From Limanda limanda (lineage: Eukaryota > Chordata > Actinopteri > Pleuronectiformes > Pleuronectidae), in the NCBI RefSeq assembly GCF_963576545.1, contig NW_026870392.1, forward strand, positions 1 through 64,000: a stretch of DNA of 64,000 nt. Direction: 5' to 3'. Shown here one piece after another: positions 36,370-51,079 of the stretch. Position numbers and translations under genes: made by a program. A model generated the notes under the pieces. The model ran no database searches and had not been told where the DNA came from. It worked only from the letters and a program-made list of their open reading frames with translations. Within the stretch, counting starts at the first letter, position 1, and each line of letters starts with the position of its first letter.

Positions 36370-39300
36370 GGAAGCATTGATTAAGATTTCTGACTTTTTC
36401 ATCACATGTCAGCCCAAGTGTCAGAAAAGCGCTGGAAACAGGGAGATCTGCCTTTTTTGGAAAAAAAGGTTAAATTCTTGAATTTTTCATCACACATCAT
36501 CCCAAATGTCACTAAACAGCTGGAAACTGGGAGATAAGCCTTTTTTGGAAGCAATGGTTAACCTTTTGACTTTTTCATCACATATCAGCTCCAGTGTCAG
36601 AAAAGCGCTGGAAACAGGGAGATCTGCCTTTTTTTGGAAGAAAAGGTTAAATTCTTGAATTTTTCATCACACATCATCCCAAATGTCACTAAACAGCTGG
36701 AAACGGGGAGATAAGCCTTTTTTGGAAGCATTGATTAAGATTTCTGACTTTTTCATCACATGTCAGCCCAAGTGTCAGAAAAGCGCTGTAAACAGGGAGA
36801 TAAGCCTTTTTTGGAAGAAATGGTTAAATTCTTGAATTTTTCATCACACATCATCCCAAATGTCACTAAACAGCTGGAAACGAGGAGATAAGCCTTTTTT
36901 GGAAGCATTGATTAAGATTTCTATCTTTTTCATCACATGTCAGCCCAAGTGTCAGAAAAGCGCTGGAAACAGGGAGATCTGCCGTTTTTTGGAAGAAAAG
37001 GTTAAATTCTTGAATTTTTCATCACACATCATCCCAAATGTCACTAAACAGCTGGAAACGGGGAGATAAGCCTATTTGGAAGCATTGATTAAGATTTCTG
37101 ACTTTTTCATCACATGTCAGCCCAAGTGTCAGAAAAGCGCTGGAAACAGGGAGATAAGCCTTTTTTGGAAGAAATGGTTAAATTCTTGAATTTTCCATCA
37201 CACATCATCCCAAATGTCACTAAACAGCTGGAAACGGGGAGATAAGCCTTTTTTGGAAGCATTGATTAAGATTTCTGACTTTTTCATCACATGTCAGCCC
37301 AAGTGTCAGAAAAGCGCTGGAAACAGGGAGATAAGCCTTTTTTGGAAAAAAAGATTAAATTCTTGAATTTTTCCTCACACATCATCCCAAATGTCACTAA
37401 ACAGCTGGAAACGGGGAGATAAGCCTTTTTTGGAAGCAATGGTTAACATTTTGACTTTTTCATCACATATCAGCTCCAGTGTCAGAAAAGCGCTGGAAAC
37501 AGGGAGATCTGCCTTTTTTCGGAAGAAAAGGTTAAATTCTTGAATTTTTCATCACACATCATCCCAAATGTCACTAAACAGCTGGAAACGGGGAGATAAG
37601 CCTTTTTTGGAAGCATTGATTAAGATTTCTGACTTTTTCATCACATGTCAGCCTAAGTGTCAGAAAAGCGCTGGAAACAGGGAGATAAGCCTTTTTTGGA
37701 AGAAATGGTTAAATTCTTGAATTTTTCATCACACATCATCCCAAATGTCACTAAACAGCTGGAAACGGGGAGATAAGCCTTTTTTGGAAGCATTGATTAA
37801 GATTTCTGACTTTTTCATCACATGTCAGCCCAAGTGTCAGAAAAGCGCTGGAAACAGGGAGATCTGCCTTTTTTTGGAAGAAAAGGTTATATTCTTGAAT
37901 TTTTCATCACACATCATCCCAAATGTCACTAAACAGCTGGAAACGGGGAGATCAGCCTTTTTTGGAAGCATTGATTAAGATTTCTGACTTTTTCATCACA
38001 TGTCAGCCCAAGTGTCAGAAAAGCGCTGGAAACAGGGAGATAAGCCTTTTTCGGAAGAAATGGTTAAATTCTTGAATTTTTCATCACACATCATCCCAAA
38101 TGTCACTAAACAGCTGGAAACGGGGAGATCAGCCTTTTTTGGAAGCATTGATTAAGATTTCTGACTTTTTCATCACATGTCAGCCCAAGTGTCAGAAAAG
38201 CGCTGGAAACAGGGAGATCTGCCTTTTTTTGGAAGAAAAGGTTATATTCTTGAATTTTTCATCACACATCATCCCAAATGTCACTAAACAGCTGGAAACG
38301 GGGAGATAAGCCTTTTTTGGAAGCATTTATTAAGATTTCTGACTTTTTCATCACATGTCAGCCCAAGTGTCAGAAAAGCGCTGGAAACAGGGAGATAACT
38401 CTTTTTTGGAAGAAATGGTTAAATTCTTGAATTTTTCATCACACATCATCCCAAATGTCACTAAACAGCTGGAAACGGGGAGATAAGCCTTTTTTGGAAG
38501 CAATGGTTAACATTTTGACTTTTTCATCACATATCAGCTCGTGTCAGAAAAGCGCTGGAAACAGGGAGATCTGCCTTTTTTTGGAAGAAAAGGTTAAATT
38601 CTTGAATTTTTCATCACACATCATCCCAAATGTCACTAAACAGCTGGAAACGGGGAGATAAGCCTTTTTTGGAAGCATTGATTAAGATTTCTGACTTTTT
38701 CATCACATGTCAGCCCAAGTGTCAGAAAAGCGCTGGAAACAGGGAGATAAGCCTTTTTTGGAAGAAAAGGTTAAATTCTTGAATTTTTCATCACACATCA
38801 TCCCAAATGTCACTAAACAGCTGGAAACGGGGAGATAAGCCTTTTTTGGAAGCAATGGTTAACATTTTGACTTTTTCATCACATATCAGCTCCAGTGTCA
38901 GAAAAGCGCTGGAAACAGGGAGATCTGCCTTTTTTTGGAAGAAAAGGTTAAATTCTTGAATTTTTCATCACACATCATCCCAAATGTCACTAAACAGCTG
39001 GAAACGGGGAGATAAGCCTTTTTTGGAAGCAATGGTTAACATTTTGACTTTTTCATCACATATCAGCTCCAGTGTCAGAAAAGCGCTGGAAACAGGGAGA
39101 TCTGCCTTTTTTTGGAAGAAAAGGTTAAATTCTTGAATTTTTCATCACACATCATCCCAAATGTCACTAAACAGCTGGAAACGGGGAGATAAGCCTTTTT
39201 TGGAAGCATTGATTAAGATTTCTGACTTTTTCATCACATGTCAGCCCAAGTGTCAGAAAAGCGCTGGAAACAGGGAGAGAAGCCTTTTTTGGAAGAAATG

Positions 39301-42300
39301 GTTAAATTCTTGAATTTTTCATCACACATCATCCCAAATGTCACTAAACAGCTGGAAACGAGGAGATAAGCCTTTTTTGGAAGCATTGATTAAGATTTCT
39401 ATCTTTTTCATCACATGTCAGCCCAAGTGTCAGAAAAGCGCTGGAAACAGGGAGATCTGCCGTTTTTTGGAAGAAAAGGTTAAATTCTTGAATTTTTCAT
39501 CACACATCATCCCAAATGTCACTAAACAGCTGGAAACGGGGAGATAAGCCTATTTGGAAGCATTGATTAAGATTTCTGACTTTTTCATCACATGTCAGCC
39601 CAAGTGTCAGAAAAGCGCTGGAAACAGGGAGATCTGCCTTTTTTGGAAAAAAAGGTTAAATTCTTGAATTTTTCATCACACATCATCCCAAATGTCACTA
39701 AACAGCTGGAAACTGGGAGATAAGCCTTTTTTGGAAGCAATGGTTAACCTTTTGACTTTTTCATCACATATCAGCTCCAGTGTCAGAAAAGCGCTGGAAA
39801 CAGGGAGATCTGCCTTTTTTTGGAAGAAAAGGTTAAATTCTTGAATTTTTCATCACACATCATCCCAAATGTCACTAAACAGCTGGAAACGGGGAGATAA
39901 GCCTTTTTTGGAAGCATTGATTAAGATTTCTGACTTTTTCATCACATGTCAGCCCAAGTGTCAGAAAAGCGCTGTAAACAGGGAGATAAGCCTTTTTTGG
40001 AAGAAATGGTTAAATTCTTGAATTTTTCATCACACATCATCCCAAATGTCACTAAACAGCTGGAAACGAGGAGATAAGCCTTTTTTGGAAGCATTGATTA
40101 AGATTTCTATCTTTTTCATCACATGTCAGCCCAAGTGTCAGAAAAGCGCTGGAAACAGGGAGATCTGCCGTTTTTTGGAAGAAAAGGTTAAATTCTTGAA
40201 TTTTTCATCACACATCATCCCAAATGTCACTAAACAGCTGTAAACGGGGAGATAAGCCTATTTGGAAGCATTGATTAAGATTTCTGACTTTTTCATCACA
40301 TGTCAGCCCAAGTGTCAGAAAAGCGCTGGAAACAGGGAGATAAGCCTTTTTTGGAAGAAATGGTTAAATTCTTGAATTTTCCATCACACATCATCCCAAA
40401 TGTCACTAAACAGCTGGAAACGGGGAGATAAGCCTTTTTTGGAAGCATTGATTAAGATTTCTGACTTTTTCATCACATGTCAGCCCAAGTGTCAGAAAAG
40501 CGCTGGAAACAGGGAGATAAGCCTTTTTTGGAAAAAAAGATTAAATTCTTGAATTTTTCCTCACACATCATCCCAAATGTCACTAAACAGCTGGAAACGG
40601 GGAGATAAGCCTTTTTTGGAAGCAATGGTTAACATTTTGACTTTTTCATCACATATCAGCTCCAGTGTCAGAAAAGCGCTGGAAACAGGGAGATCTGCCT
40701 TTTTTCGGAAGAAAAGGTTAAATTCTTGAATTTTTCATCACACATCATCCCAAATGTCACTAAACAGCTGGAAACGGGGAGATAAGCCTTTTTTGGAAGC
40801 ATTGATTAAGATTTCTGACTTTTTCATCACATGTCAGCCTAAGTGTCAGAAAAGCGCTGGAAACAGGGAGATAAGCCTTTTTTGGAAGAAATGGTTAAAT
40901 TCTTGAATTTTTCATCACACATCATCCCAAATGTCACTAAACAGCTGGAAACGGGGAGATAAGCCTTTTTTGGAAGCATTGATTAAGATTTCTGACTTTT
41001 TCATCACATGTCAGCCCAAGTGTCAGAAAAGCGCTGGAAACAGGGAGATCTGCCTTTTTTTGGAAGAAAAGGTTATATTCTTGAATTTTTCATCACACAT
41101 CATCCCAAATGTCACTAAACAGCTGGAAACGGGGAGATCAGCCTTTTTTGGAAGCATTGATTAAGATTTCTGACTTTTTCATCACATGTCAGCCCAAGTG
41201 TCAGAAAAGCGCTGGAAACAGGGAGATAAGCCTTTTTCGGAAGAAATGGTTAAATTCTTGAATTTTTCATCACACATCATCCCAAATGTCACTAAACAGC
41301 TGGAAACGGGGAGATCAGCCTTTTTTGGAAGCATTGATTAAGATTTCTGACTTTTTCATCACATGTCAGCCCAAGTGTCAGAAAAGCGCTGGAAACAGGG
41401 AGATCTGCCTTTTTTTGGAAGAAAAGGTTATATTCTTGAATTTTTCATCACACATCATCCCAAATGTCACTAAACAGCTGGAAACGGGGAGATAAGCCTT
41501 TTTTGGAAGCATTTATTAAGATTTCTGACTTTTTCATCACATGTCAGCCCAAGTGTCAGAAAAGCGCTGGAAACAGGGAGATAACTCTTTTTTGGAAGAA
41601 ATGGTTAAATTCTTGAATTTTTCATCACACATCATCCCAAATGTCACTAAACAGCTGGAAACGGGGAGATAAGCCTTTTTTGGAAGCAATGGTTAACATT
41701 TTGACTTTTTCATCACATATCAGCTCGTGTCAGAAAAGCGCTGGAAACAGGGAGATCTGCCTTTTTTTGGAAGAAAAGGTTAAATTCTTGAATTTTTCAT
41801 CACACATCATCCCAAATGTCACTAAACAGCTGGAAACGGGGAGATAAGCCTTTTTTGGAAGCATTGATTAAGATTTCTGACTTTTTCATCACATGTCAGC
41901 CCAAGTGTCAGAAAAGCGCTGGAAACAGGGAGATAAGCCTTTTTTGGAAGAAAAGGTTAAATTCTTGAATTTTTCATCACACATCATCCCAAATGTCACT
42001 AAACAGCTGGAAACGGGGAGATAAGCCTTTTTTGGAAGCAATGGTTAACATTTTGACTTTTTCATCACATATCAGCTCCAGTGTCAGAAAAGCGCTGGAA
42101 ACAGGGAGATCTGCCTTTTTTTGGAAGAAAAGGTTAAATTCTTGAATTTTTCATCACACATCATCCCAAATGTCACTAAACAGCTGGAAACGGGGAGATA
42201 AGCCTTTTTTGGAAGCAATGGTTAACATTTTGACTTTTTCATCACATATCAGCTCCAGTGTCAGAAAAGCGCTGGAAACAGGGAGATCTGCCTTTTTTTG

Positions 42301-42741
42301 GAAGAAAAGGTTAAATTCTTGAATTTTTCATCACACATCATCCCAAATGTCACTAAACAGCTGGAAACGGGGAGATAAGCCTTTTTTGGAAGCATTGATT
42401 AAGATTTCTGACTTTTTCATCACATGTCAGCCCAAGTGTCAGAAAAGCGCTGGAAACAGGGAGAGAAGCCTTTTTTGGAAGAAATGGTTAAATTCTTGAA
42501 TTTTTCATCACACATCATCCCAAATGTCACTAAACAGCTGGAAACGAGGAGATAAGCCTTTTTTGGAAGCATTGATTAAGATTTCTATCTTTTTCATCAC
42601 ATGTCAGCCCAAGTGTCAGAAAAGCGCTGGAAACAGGGAGATCTGCCTTTTTTTGGAAGAAAAGGTTAAATTCTTGAATTTTTCATCACACATCATCCCA
42701 AATGTCACTAAACAGCTGGAAACGGGGAGATAAGCCTATTT
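36370..42741 (+). repeat. 18-unit (3,186 bp) tandem duplication
   Basis: The copies are approximately 36,370-39,555 and 39,556-42,741. The marker CTGGAAACTGGG is at 36,520 and 39,706, and all following variants repeat at 3,186 bp: GCTGTAAACAGG, CGAGG, TTAACCTTTTG, TTTTCGGAAG, GATAACTC, the three-base deletion AGCTCGTG and GAGAGAAGCC. By eye I found only two differences: GCTGTAAACGGG near 40,240, and CCT in place of CCG near 42,648. This is the least diverged duplication in the window, which suggests a recent event or assembly duplication. Confidence 0.85.
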
Positions 42742-43245
42742 GGAAGCATTGATTAAGATTTCTGACTTTTTCATCACATGTCAGCCCAAGTGTCAGAAAA
42801 GCGCTGGAAACAGGGAGATAAGCCTTTTTTGGAAGAAATGGTTAAATTCTTGAATTTTTCATCACACATCATCCCAAATGTCACTAAACAGCTGGAAACG
42901 AGGAGATAAGCCTTTTTTGGAAGCATTGATTAAGATTTCTATCTTTTTCATCACATGTCAGCCCAAGTGTCAGAAAAGCGCTGGAAACAGGGAGATCTGC
43001 CGTTTTTTGGAAGAAAAGGTTAAATTCTTGAATTTTTCATCACACATCATCCCAAATGTCACTAAACAGCTGGAAACGGGGAGATAAGCCTATTTGGAAG
43101 CATTGATTAAGATTTCTGACTTTTTCATCACATGTCAGCCCAAGTGTCAGAAAAGCGCTGGAAACAGGGAGATAAGCCTTTTTTGGAAGAAATGGTTAAA
43201 TTCTTGAATTTTTCATCACACATCATCCCAAATGTCACTAAACAG
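42538..43245 (+). repeat. Two-unit module (354 bp), two tandem copies
   Basis: Each copy is A1 with GAAACGAGGAG and TTTCTATC + B2, then A1 with CCTATTTGG + B1 (178+176 = 354). The B2 has GATCTGCCGT in most copies; the first copy here has the ordinary T instead. Other copies start at 35,634, 36,874, 39,352, 40,060, 43,601 (without CGAGG), 43,955, 46,789 and 50,507. This module is the hallmark of 35-51 kb. Related A1 (CGAGG, CTATC) units with B1 continue near 54.06, 56.89, 62.02 and 63.79 kb. Confidence 0.83.
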
Positions 43246-43889
43246 CTGGAAACGGGGAGATCAGCCTTTTTTGGAAGCATTGATTAAGATTTCTGACTTT
43301 TTCATCACATGTCAGCCCAAGTGTCAGAAAAGCGCTGGAAACAGGGAGATCTGCCTTTTTTTGGAAGAAAAGGTTATATTCTTGAATTTTTCATCAAACA
43401 TCATCCCAAATGTCACTAAACAGCTGGAAACGGGGAGATAAGCCTTTTTTGGAAGCATTTATTAAGATTTCTGACTTTTTCATCACATGTCAGCCCAAGT
43501 GTCAGAAAAGCGCTGGAAACAGGGAGATAAGCCTTTTTTGGAAGAAATGGTTAAATTCTTGAATTTTTCATCACACATCATCCCAAATGTCACTAAACAG
43601 CTGGAAACGGGGAGATAAGCCTTTTTTGGAAGCATTGATTAAGATTTCTATCTTTTTCATCACATGTCAGCCCAAGTGTCAGAAAAGCGCTGGAAACAGG
43701 GAGATCTGCCGTTTTTTGGAAGAAAAGGTTAAATTCTTGAATTTTTCATCACACATCATCCCAAATGTCACTAAACAGCTGGAAACGGGGAGATAAGCCT
43801 ATTTGGAAGCATTGATTAAGATTTCTGACTTTTTCATCACATGTCAGCCCAAGTGTCAGAAAAGCGCTGTAAACAGGGAGATAAGCCTT

Positions 43890-46800
43890 TTTTGGAAGAA
43901 ATGGTTAAATTCTTGAATTTTTCATCACACATCATCCCAAATGTCACTAAACAGCTGGAAACGAGGAGATAAGCCTTTTTTGGAAGCATTGATTAAGATT
44001 TCTATCTTTTTCATCACATGTCAGCCCAAGTGTCAGAAAAGCGCTGGAAACAGGGAGATCTGCCGTTTTTTGGAAGAAAAGGTTAAATTCTTGAATTTTT
44101 CATCACACATCATCCCAAATGTCACTAAACAGCTGGAAACGGGGAGATAAGCCTATTTGGAAGCATTGATTAAGATTTCTGACTTTTTCATCACATGTCA
44201 GCCCAAGTGTCAGAAAAGCGCTGGAAACAGGGAGATAAGCCTTTTTTGGAAGAAATGGTTAAATTCTTGAATTTTTCATCACACATCATCCCAAATGTCA
44301 CTAAACAGCTGGAAACGGGGAGATCAGCCTTTTTTGGAAGCATTGATTAAGATTTCTGACTTTTTCATCACATGTCAGCCCAAGTGTCAGAAAAGCGCTG
44401 GAAACAGGGAGATCTGCCTTTTTTTGGAAGAAAAGGTTATATTCTTGAATTTTTCATCAAACATCATCCCAAATGTCACTAAACAGCTGGAAACGGGGAG
44501 ATACGCCTTTTTTGGAAGCATTTATTAAGATTTCTGACTTTTTCATCACATGTCAGCCCAAGTGTCAGAAAAGCGCTGGAAACAGGGAGATAAGCCTTTT
44601 TTGGAAGAAATGGTTAAATTCTTGAATTTTTCATCACACATCATCCCAAATGTCACTAAACAGCTGGAAACGGGGAGATAAGCCTTTTTTGGAAGCATTG
44701 ATTAAGATTTCTGACTTTTTCATCACATGTCAGCCCAAGTGTCAGAAAAGCGCTGGAAACAGGGAGATCTGCCTTTTTTGGAAAAAAAGGTTAAATTCTT
44801 GAATTTTTCATCACACATCATCCCAAATGTCACTAAACAGCTGGAAACTGGGAGATAAGCCTTTTTTGGAAGCAATGGTTAACCTTTTTACTTTTTCATC
44901 ACATATCAGCTCCAGTGTCAGAAAAGCGCTGGAAACAGGGAGATCTGCCTTTTTTTGGAAGAAAAGGTTAAATTCTTGAATTTTTCATCACACATCATCC
45001 CAAATGTCACTAAACAGCTGGAAACGGGGAGATAAGCCTTTTTTGGAAGCATTGATTAAGATTTCTGACTTTTTCATCACATGTCAGCCCAAGTGTCAGA
45101 AAAGCGCTGGAAACAGGGAGATAAGCCTTTTTTGGAAGAAATGGTTAAATTCTTGAATTTTCCATCACACATCATCCCAAATGTCACTAAACAGCTGGAA
45201 ACGGGGAGATAAGCCTTTTTTGGAAGCATTGATTAAGATTTCTGACTTTTTCATCACATGTCAGCCCAAGTGTCAGAAAAGCGCTGGAAACAGGGAGATA
45301 AGCCTTTTTTGGAAAAAAAGATTAAATTCTTGAATTTTTCCTCACACATCATCCCAAATGTCACTAAACAGCTGGAAACGGGGAGATAAGCCTTTTTTGG
45401 AAGCAATGGTTAACATTTTGACTTTTTCATCACATATCAGCTCCAGTGTCAGAAAAGCGCTGGAAACAGGGAGATCTGCCTTTTTTTGGAAGAAAAGGTT
45501 AAATTCTTGAATTTTTCATCACACATCATCCCAAATGTCACTAAACAACTGGAAACGGGGAGATAAGCCTTTTTTGGAAGCAATGGTTAACATTTTGACT
45601 TTTTCATCACATATCAGCTCCAGTGTCAGAAAAGCGCTGGAAACAGGGAGATCTGCCTTTTTTCGGAAGAAAAGGTTAAATTCTTGAATTTTTCATCACA
45701 CATCATCCCAAATGTCACTAAACAGCTGGAAACGGGGAGATAAGCCTTTTTTGGAAGCATTGATTAAGATTTCTGACTTTTTCATCACATGTCAGCCTAA
45801 GTGTCAGAAAAGCGCTGGAAACAGGGAGATAAGCCTTTTTTGGAAGAAATGGTTAAATTCTTGAATTTTTCATCACACATCATCCCAAATGTCACTAAAC
45901 AGCTGGAAACGGGGAGATAAGCCTTTTTTGGAAGCATTGATTAAGATTTCTGACTTTTTCATCACATGTCAGCCCAAGTGTCAGAAAAGCGCTGGAAACA
46001 GGGAGATCTGCCTTTTTTTGGAAGAAAAGGTTATATTCTTGAATTTTTCATCACACATCATCCCAAATGTCACTAAACAGCTGGAAACGGGGAGATAAGC
46101 TTTTTTTGGAAGCATTGATTAAGATTTCTGACTTTTTCATCACATGTCAGCCCAAGTGTCAGAAAAGCGCTGGAAACAGGGAGATAAGCCTTTTTTGGAA
46201 GAAAAGGTTAAATTCTTGAATTTTTCATCACACATCATCCCAAATGTCACTAAACAGCTGGAAACGGGGAGATAAGCCTTTTTTGGAAGCAATGGTTAAC
46301 ATTTTGACTTTTTCATCACATATCAGCTCCAGTGTCAGAAAAGCGCTGGAAACAGGGAGATCTGCCTTTTTTTGGAAGAAAAGGTTAAATTCTTGAATTT
46401 TTCATCACACATCATCCCAAATGTCACTAAACAGCTGGAAACGGGGAGATAAGCCTTTTTTGGAAGCAATGGTTAACATTTTGACTTTTTCATCACATAT
46501 CAGCTCCAGTGTCAGAAAAGCGCTGGAAACAGGGAGATCTGCCTTTTTTTGGAAGAAAAGGTTAAATTCTTGAATTTTTCATCACACATCATCCCAAATG
46601 TCACTAAACAGCTGGAAACGGGGAGATAAGCCTTTTTTGGAAGCATTGATTAAGATTTCTGACTTTTTCATCACATGTCAGCCCAAGTGTCAGAAAAGCG
46701 CTGGAAACAGGGAGAGAAGCCTTTTTTGGAAGAAATGGTTAAATTCTTGAATTTTTCATCACACATCATCCCAAATGTCACTAAACAGCTGGAAACGAGG

Positions 46801-48919
46801 AGATAAGCCTTTTTTGGAAGCATTGATTAAGATTTCTATCTTTTTCATCACATGTCAGCCCAAGTGTCAGAAAAGCGCTGGAAACAGGGAGATCTGCCGT
46901 TTTTTGGAAGAAAAGGTTAAATTCTTGAATTTTTCATCACACATCATCCCAAATGTCACTAAACAGCTGGAAACGGGGAGATAAGCCTATTTGGAAGCAT
47001 TGATTAAGATTTCTGACTTTTTCATCACATGTCAGCCCAAGTGTCAGAAAAGCGCTGGAAACAGGGAGATAAGCCTTTTTTGGAAGAAATGGTTAAATTC
47101 TTGAATTTTTCATCACACATCATCCCAAATGTCACTAAACAGCTGGAAACGGGGAGATCAGCCTTTTTTGGAAGCATTGATTAAGATTTCTGACTTTTTC
47201 ATCACATGTCAGCCCAAGTGTCAGAAAAGCGCTGGAAACAGGGAGATCTGCCTTTTTTTGGAAGAAAAGGTTATATTCTTGAATTTTTCATCAAACATCA
47301 TCCCAAATGTCACTAAACAGCTGGAAACGGGGAGATACGCCTTTTTTGGAAGCATTTATTAAGATTTCTGACTTTTTCATCACATGTCAGCCCAAGTGTC
47401 AGAAAAGCGCTGGAAACAGGGAGATAAGCCTTTTTTGGAAGAAATGGTTAAATTCTTGAATTTTTCATCACACATCATCCCAAATGTCACTAAACAGCTG
47501 GAAACGGGGAGATAAGCCTTTTTTGGAAGCATTGATTAAGATTTCTGACTTTTTCATCACATGTCAGCCCAAGTGTCAGAAAAGCGCTGGAAACAGGGAG
47601 ATCTGCCTTTTTTGGAAAAAAAGGTTAAATTCTTGAATTTTTCATCACACATCATCCCAAATGTCACTAAACAGCTGGAAACTGGGAGATAAGCCTTTTT
47701 TGGAAGCAATGGTTAACCTTTTGACTTTTTCATCACATATCAGCTCCAGTGTCAGAAAAGCGCTGGAAACAGGGAGATCTGCCTTTTTTTGGAAGAAAAG
47801 GTTAAATTCTTGAATTTTTCATCACACATCATCCCAAATGTCACTAAACAGCTGGAAACGGGGAGATAAGCCTTTTTTGGAAGCATTGATTAAGATTTCT
47901 GACTTTTTCATCACATGTCAGCCCAAGTGTCAGAAAAGCGCTGGAAACAGGGAGATAAGCCTTTTTTGGAAGAAATGGTTAAATTCTTGAATTTTCCATC
48001 ACACATCATCCCAAATGTCACTAAACAGCTGGAAACGGGGAGATAAGCCTTTTTTGGAAGCATTGATTAAGATTTCTGACTTTTTCATCACATGTCAGCC
48101 CAAGTGTCAGAAAAGCGCTGGAAACAGGGAGATAAGCCTTTTTTGGAAAAAAAGATTAAATTCTTGAATTTTTCCTCACACATCATCCCAAATGTCACTA
48201 AACAGCTGGAAACGGGGAGATAAGCCTTTTTTGGAAGCAATGGTTAACATTTTGACTTTTTCATCACATATCAGCTCCAGTGTCAGAAAAGCGCTGGAAA
48301 CAGGGAGATCTGCCTTTTTTTGGAAGAAAAGGTTAAATTCTTGAATTTTTCATCACACATCATCCCAAATGTCACTAAACAACTGGAAACGGGGAGATAA
48401 GCCTTTTTTGGAAGCAATGGTTAACATTTTGACTTTTTCATCACATATCAGCTCCAGTGTCAGAAAAGCGCTGGAAACAGGGAGATCTGCCTTTTTTCGG
48501 AAGAAAAGGTTAAATTCTTGAATTTTTCATCACACATCATCCCAAATGTCACTAAACAGCTGGAAACGGGGAGATAAGCCTTTTTTGGAAGCATTGATTA
48601 AGATTTCTGACTTTTTCATCACATGTCAGCCTAAGTGTCAGAAAAGCGCTGGAAACAGGGAGATAAGCCTTTTTTGGAAGAAATGGTTAAATTCTTGAAT
48701 TTTTCATCACACATCATCCCAAATGTCACTAAACAGCTGGAAACGGGGAGATAAGCCTTTTTTGGAAGCATTGATTAAGATTTCTGACTTTTTCATCACA
48801 TGTCAGCCCAAGTGTCAGAAAAGCGCTGGAAACAGGGAGATCTGCCTTTTTTTGGAAGAAAAGGTTATATTCTTGAATTTTTCATCACACATCATCCCAA
48901 ATGTCACTAAACAGCTGGA
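43890..48919 (+). repeat. 16-unit step duplication (shift 2,834 bp)
   Basis: About 43,890-46,085 matches 46,724-48,919 at a shift of 2,834 bp. Shared rare variants are GGGGAGATACGCC (44,501 and 47,335), CTGGAAACTGG (44,841 and 47,675) and CTAAACAACTGG (45,541 and 48,375). One visible difference is TTTTTAC near 44,888 against TTTTGAC in the second copy. The unmatched 46,085-46,720 between them matches about 49,803-50,440 instead. Confidence 0.82.
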
Positions 48920-51058
48920 AACGGGGAGATCAGCCTTTTTTGGAAGCATTGATTAAGATTTCTGACTTTTTCATCACATGTCAGCCCAAGTGTCAGAAAA
49001 GCGCTGGAAACAGGGAGATAAGCCTTTTTTGGAAGAAATGGTTAAATTCTTGAATTTTCATCACACATCATCCCAAATGTCACTAAACAGCTGGAAACGG
49101 GGAGATCAGCCTTTTTTGGAAGCATTGATTAAGATTTCTGACTTTTTCATCACATGTCAGCCCAAGTGTCAGAAAAGCGCTGGAAACAGGGAGATCTGCC
49201 TTTTTTTGGAAGAAAAGGTTATATTCTTGAATTTTTCATCACACATCATCCCAAATGTCACTAAACAGCTGGAAACGGGGAGATAAGCCTTTTTTGGAAG
49301 CATTTATTAAGATTTCTGACTTTTTCATCACATGTCAGCCCAAGTGTCAGAAAAGCGCTGGAAACAGGGAGATAACTCTTTTTTGGAAGAAATGGTTAAA
49401 TTCTTGAATTTTTCATCACACATCATCCCAAATGTCACTAAACAGCTGGAAACGGGGAGATAAGCCTTTTTTGGAAGCATTGATTAAGATTTCTGACTTT
49501 TTCATCACATGTCAGCCCAAGTGTCAAAAAAGCGCTGGAAACAGGGAGATCTGCCTTTTTTTGGAAGAAAAGGTTATATTCTTGAATTTTTCATCACACA
49601 TCATCCCAAATGTCACTAAACAGCTGGAAACGGGGAGATAAGCCTTTTTTGGAAGCAATGGTTAACATTTTGACTTTTTCATCACATATCAGCTCGTGTC
49701 AGAAAAGCGCTGGAAACAGGGAGATCTGCCTTTTTTTGGAAGAAAAGGTTAAATTCTTGAATTTTTCATCACACATCATCCCAAATGTCACTAAACAGCT
49801 GGAAACGGGGAGATAAGCTTTTTTTGGAAGCATTGATTAAGATTTCTGACTTTTTCATCACATGTCAGCCCAAGTGTCAGAAAAGCGCTGGAAACAGGGA
49901 GATAAGCCTTTTTTGGAAGAAAAGGTTAAATTCTTGAATTTTTCATCACACATCATCCCAAATGTCACTAAACAGCTGGAAACGGGGAGATAAGCCTTTT
50001 TTGGAAGCAATGGTTAACATTTTGACTTTTTCATCACATATCAGCTCCAGTGTCAGAAAAGCGCTGGAAACAGGGAGATCTGCCTTTTTTTGGAAGAAAA
50101 GGTTAAATTCTTGAATTTTTCATCACACATCATCCCAAATGTCACTAAACAGCTGGAAACGGGGAGATAAGCCTTTTTTGGAAGCAATGGTTAACATTTT
50201 GACTTTTTCATCACATATCAGCTCCAGTGTCAGAAAAGCGCTGGAAACAGGGAGATCTGCCTTTTTTTGGAAGAAAAGGTTAAATTCTTGAATTTTTCAT
50301 CACACATCATCCCAAATGTCACTAAACAGCTGGAAACGGGGAGATAAGCCTTTTTTGGAAGCATTGATTAAGATTTCTGACTTTTTCATCACATGTCAGC
50401 CCAAGTGTCAGAAAAGCGCTGGAAACAGGGAGAGAAGCCTTTTTTGGAAGAAATGGTTAAATTCTTGAATTTTTCATCACACATCATCCCAAATGTCACT
50501 AAACAGCTGGAAACGAGGAGATAAGCCTTTTTTGGAAGCATTGATTAAGATTTCTATCTTTTTCATCACATGTCAGCCCAAGTGTCAGAAAAGCGCTGGA
50601 AACAGGGAGATCTGCCGTTTTTTGGAAGAAAAGGTTAAATTCTTGAATTTTTCATCACACATCATCCCAAATGTCACTAAACAGCTGGAAACGCGGAGAT
50701 AAGCCTATTTGGAAGCATTGATTAAGATTTCTGACTTTTTCATCACATGTCAGCCCAAGTGTCAGAAAAGCGCTGGAAACAGGGAGATAAGCCTTTTTTG
50801 GAAGAAATGGTTAAATTCTTGAATTTTTCATCACACATCATCCCAAATGTCACTAAACAGCTGGAAACGGGGAGATCAGCCTTTTTTGGAAGCATTGATT
50901 AAGATTTCTGACTTTTTCATCACATGTCAGCCCAAGTGTCAGAAAAGCGCTGGAAACAGGGAGATCTGCCTTTTTTTGGAAGAAAAGGTTATATTCTTGA
51001 ATTTTTCATCAAACATCATCCCAAATGTCACTAAACAGCTGGAAACGGGGAGATAAGC
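46090..51058 (+). repeat. 21-unit step duplication (shift 3,718 bp)
   Basis: About 46,090-47,340 matches 49,808-51,058. Markers are TAAGCTTTTTTTGG (near 46,097 and 49,815), AGAGAAGCC (46,713 and 50,431), the CGAGG/CTATC/CCG unit, and TCAAACATC. The second copy reads GATAAGCC where the first has GATACGCC. It also has CGCGGAG near 50,693 where the first copy reads CGGGGAG. Confidence 0.78.
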
Positions 51059-51079
51059 CTTTTTTGGAAGCATTTATTA

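Noticed and set aside
49030..49070. Frameshift creating a 102-codon gene (GAATTTTCATC, one T fewer)
   Set aside because: A single-T loss in a T tract, which is common array noise or a sequencing error; it merely joins two repeat frames.
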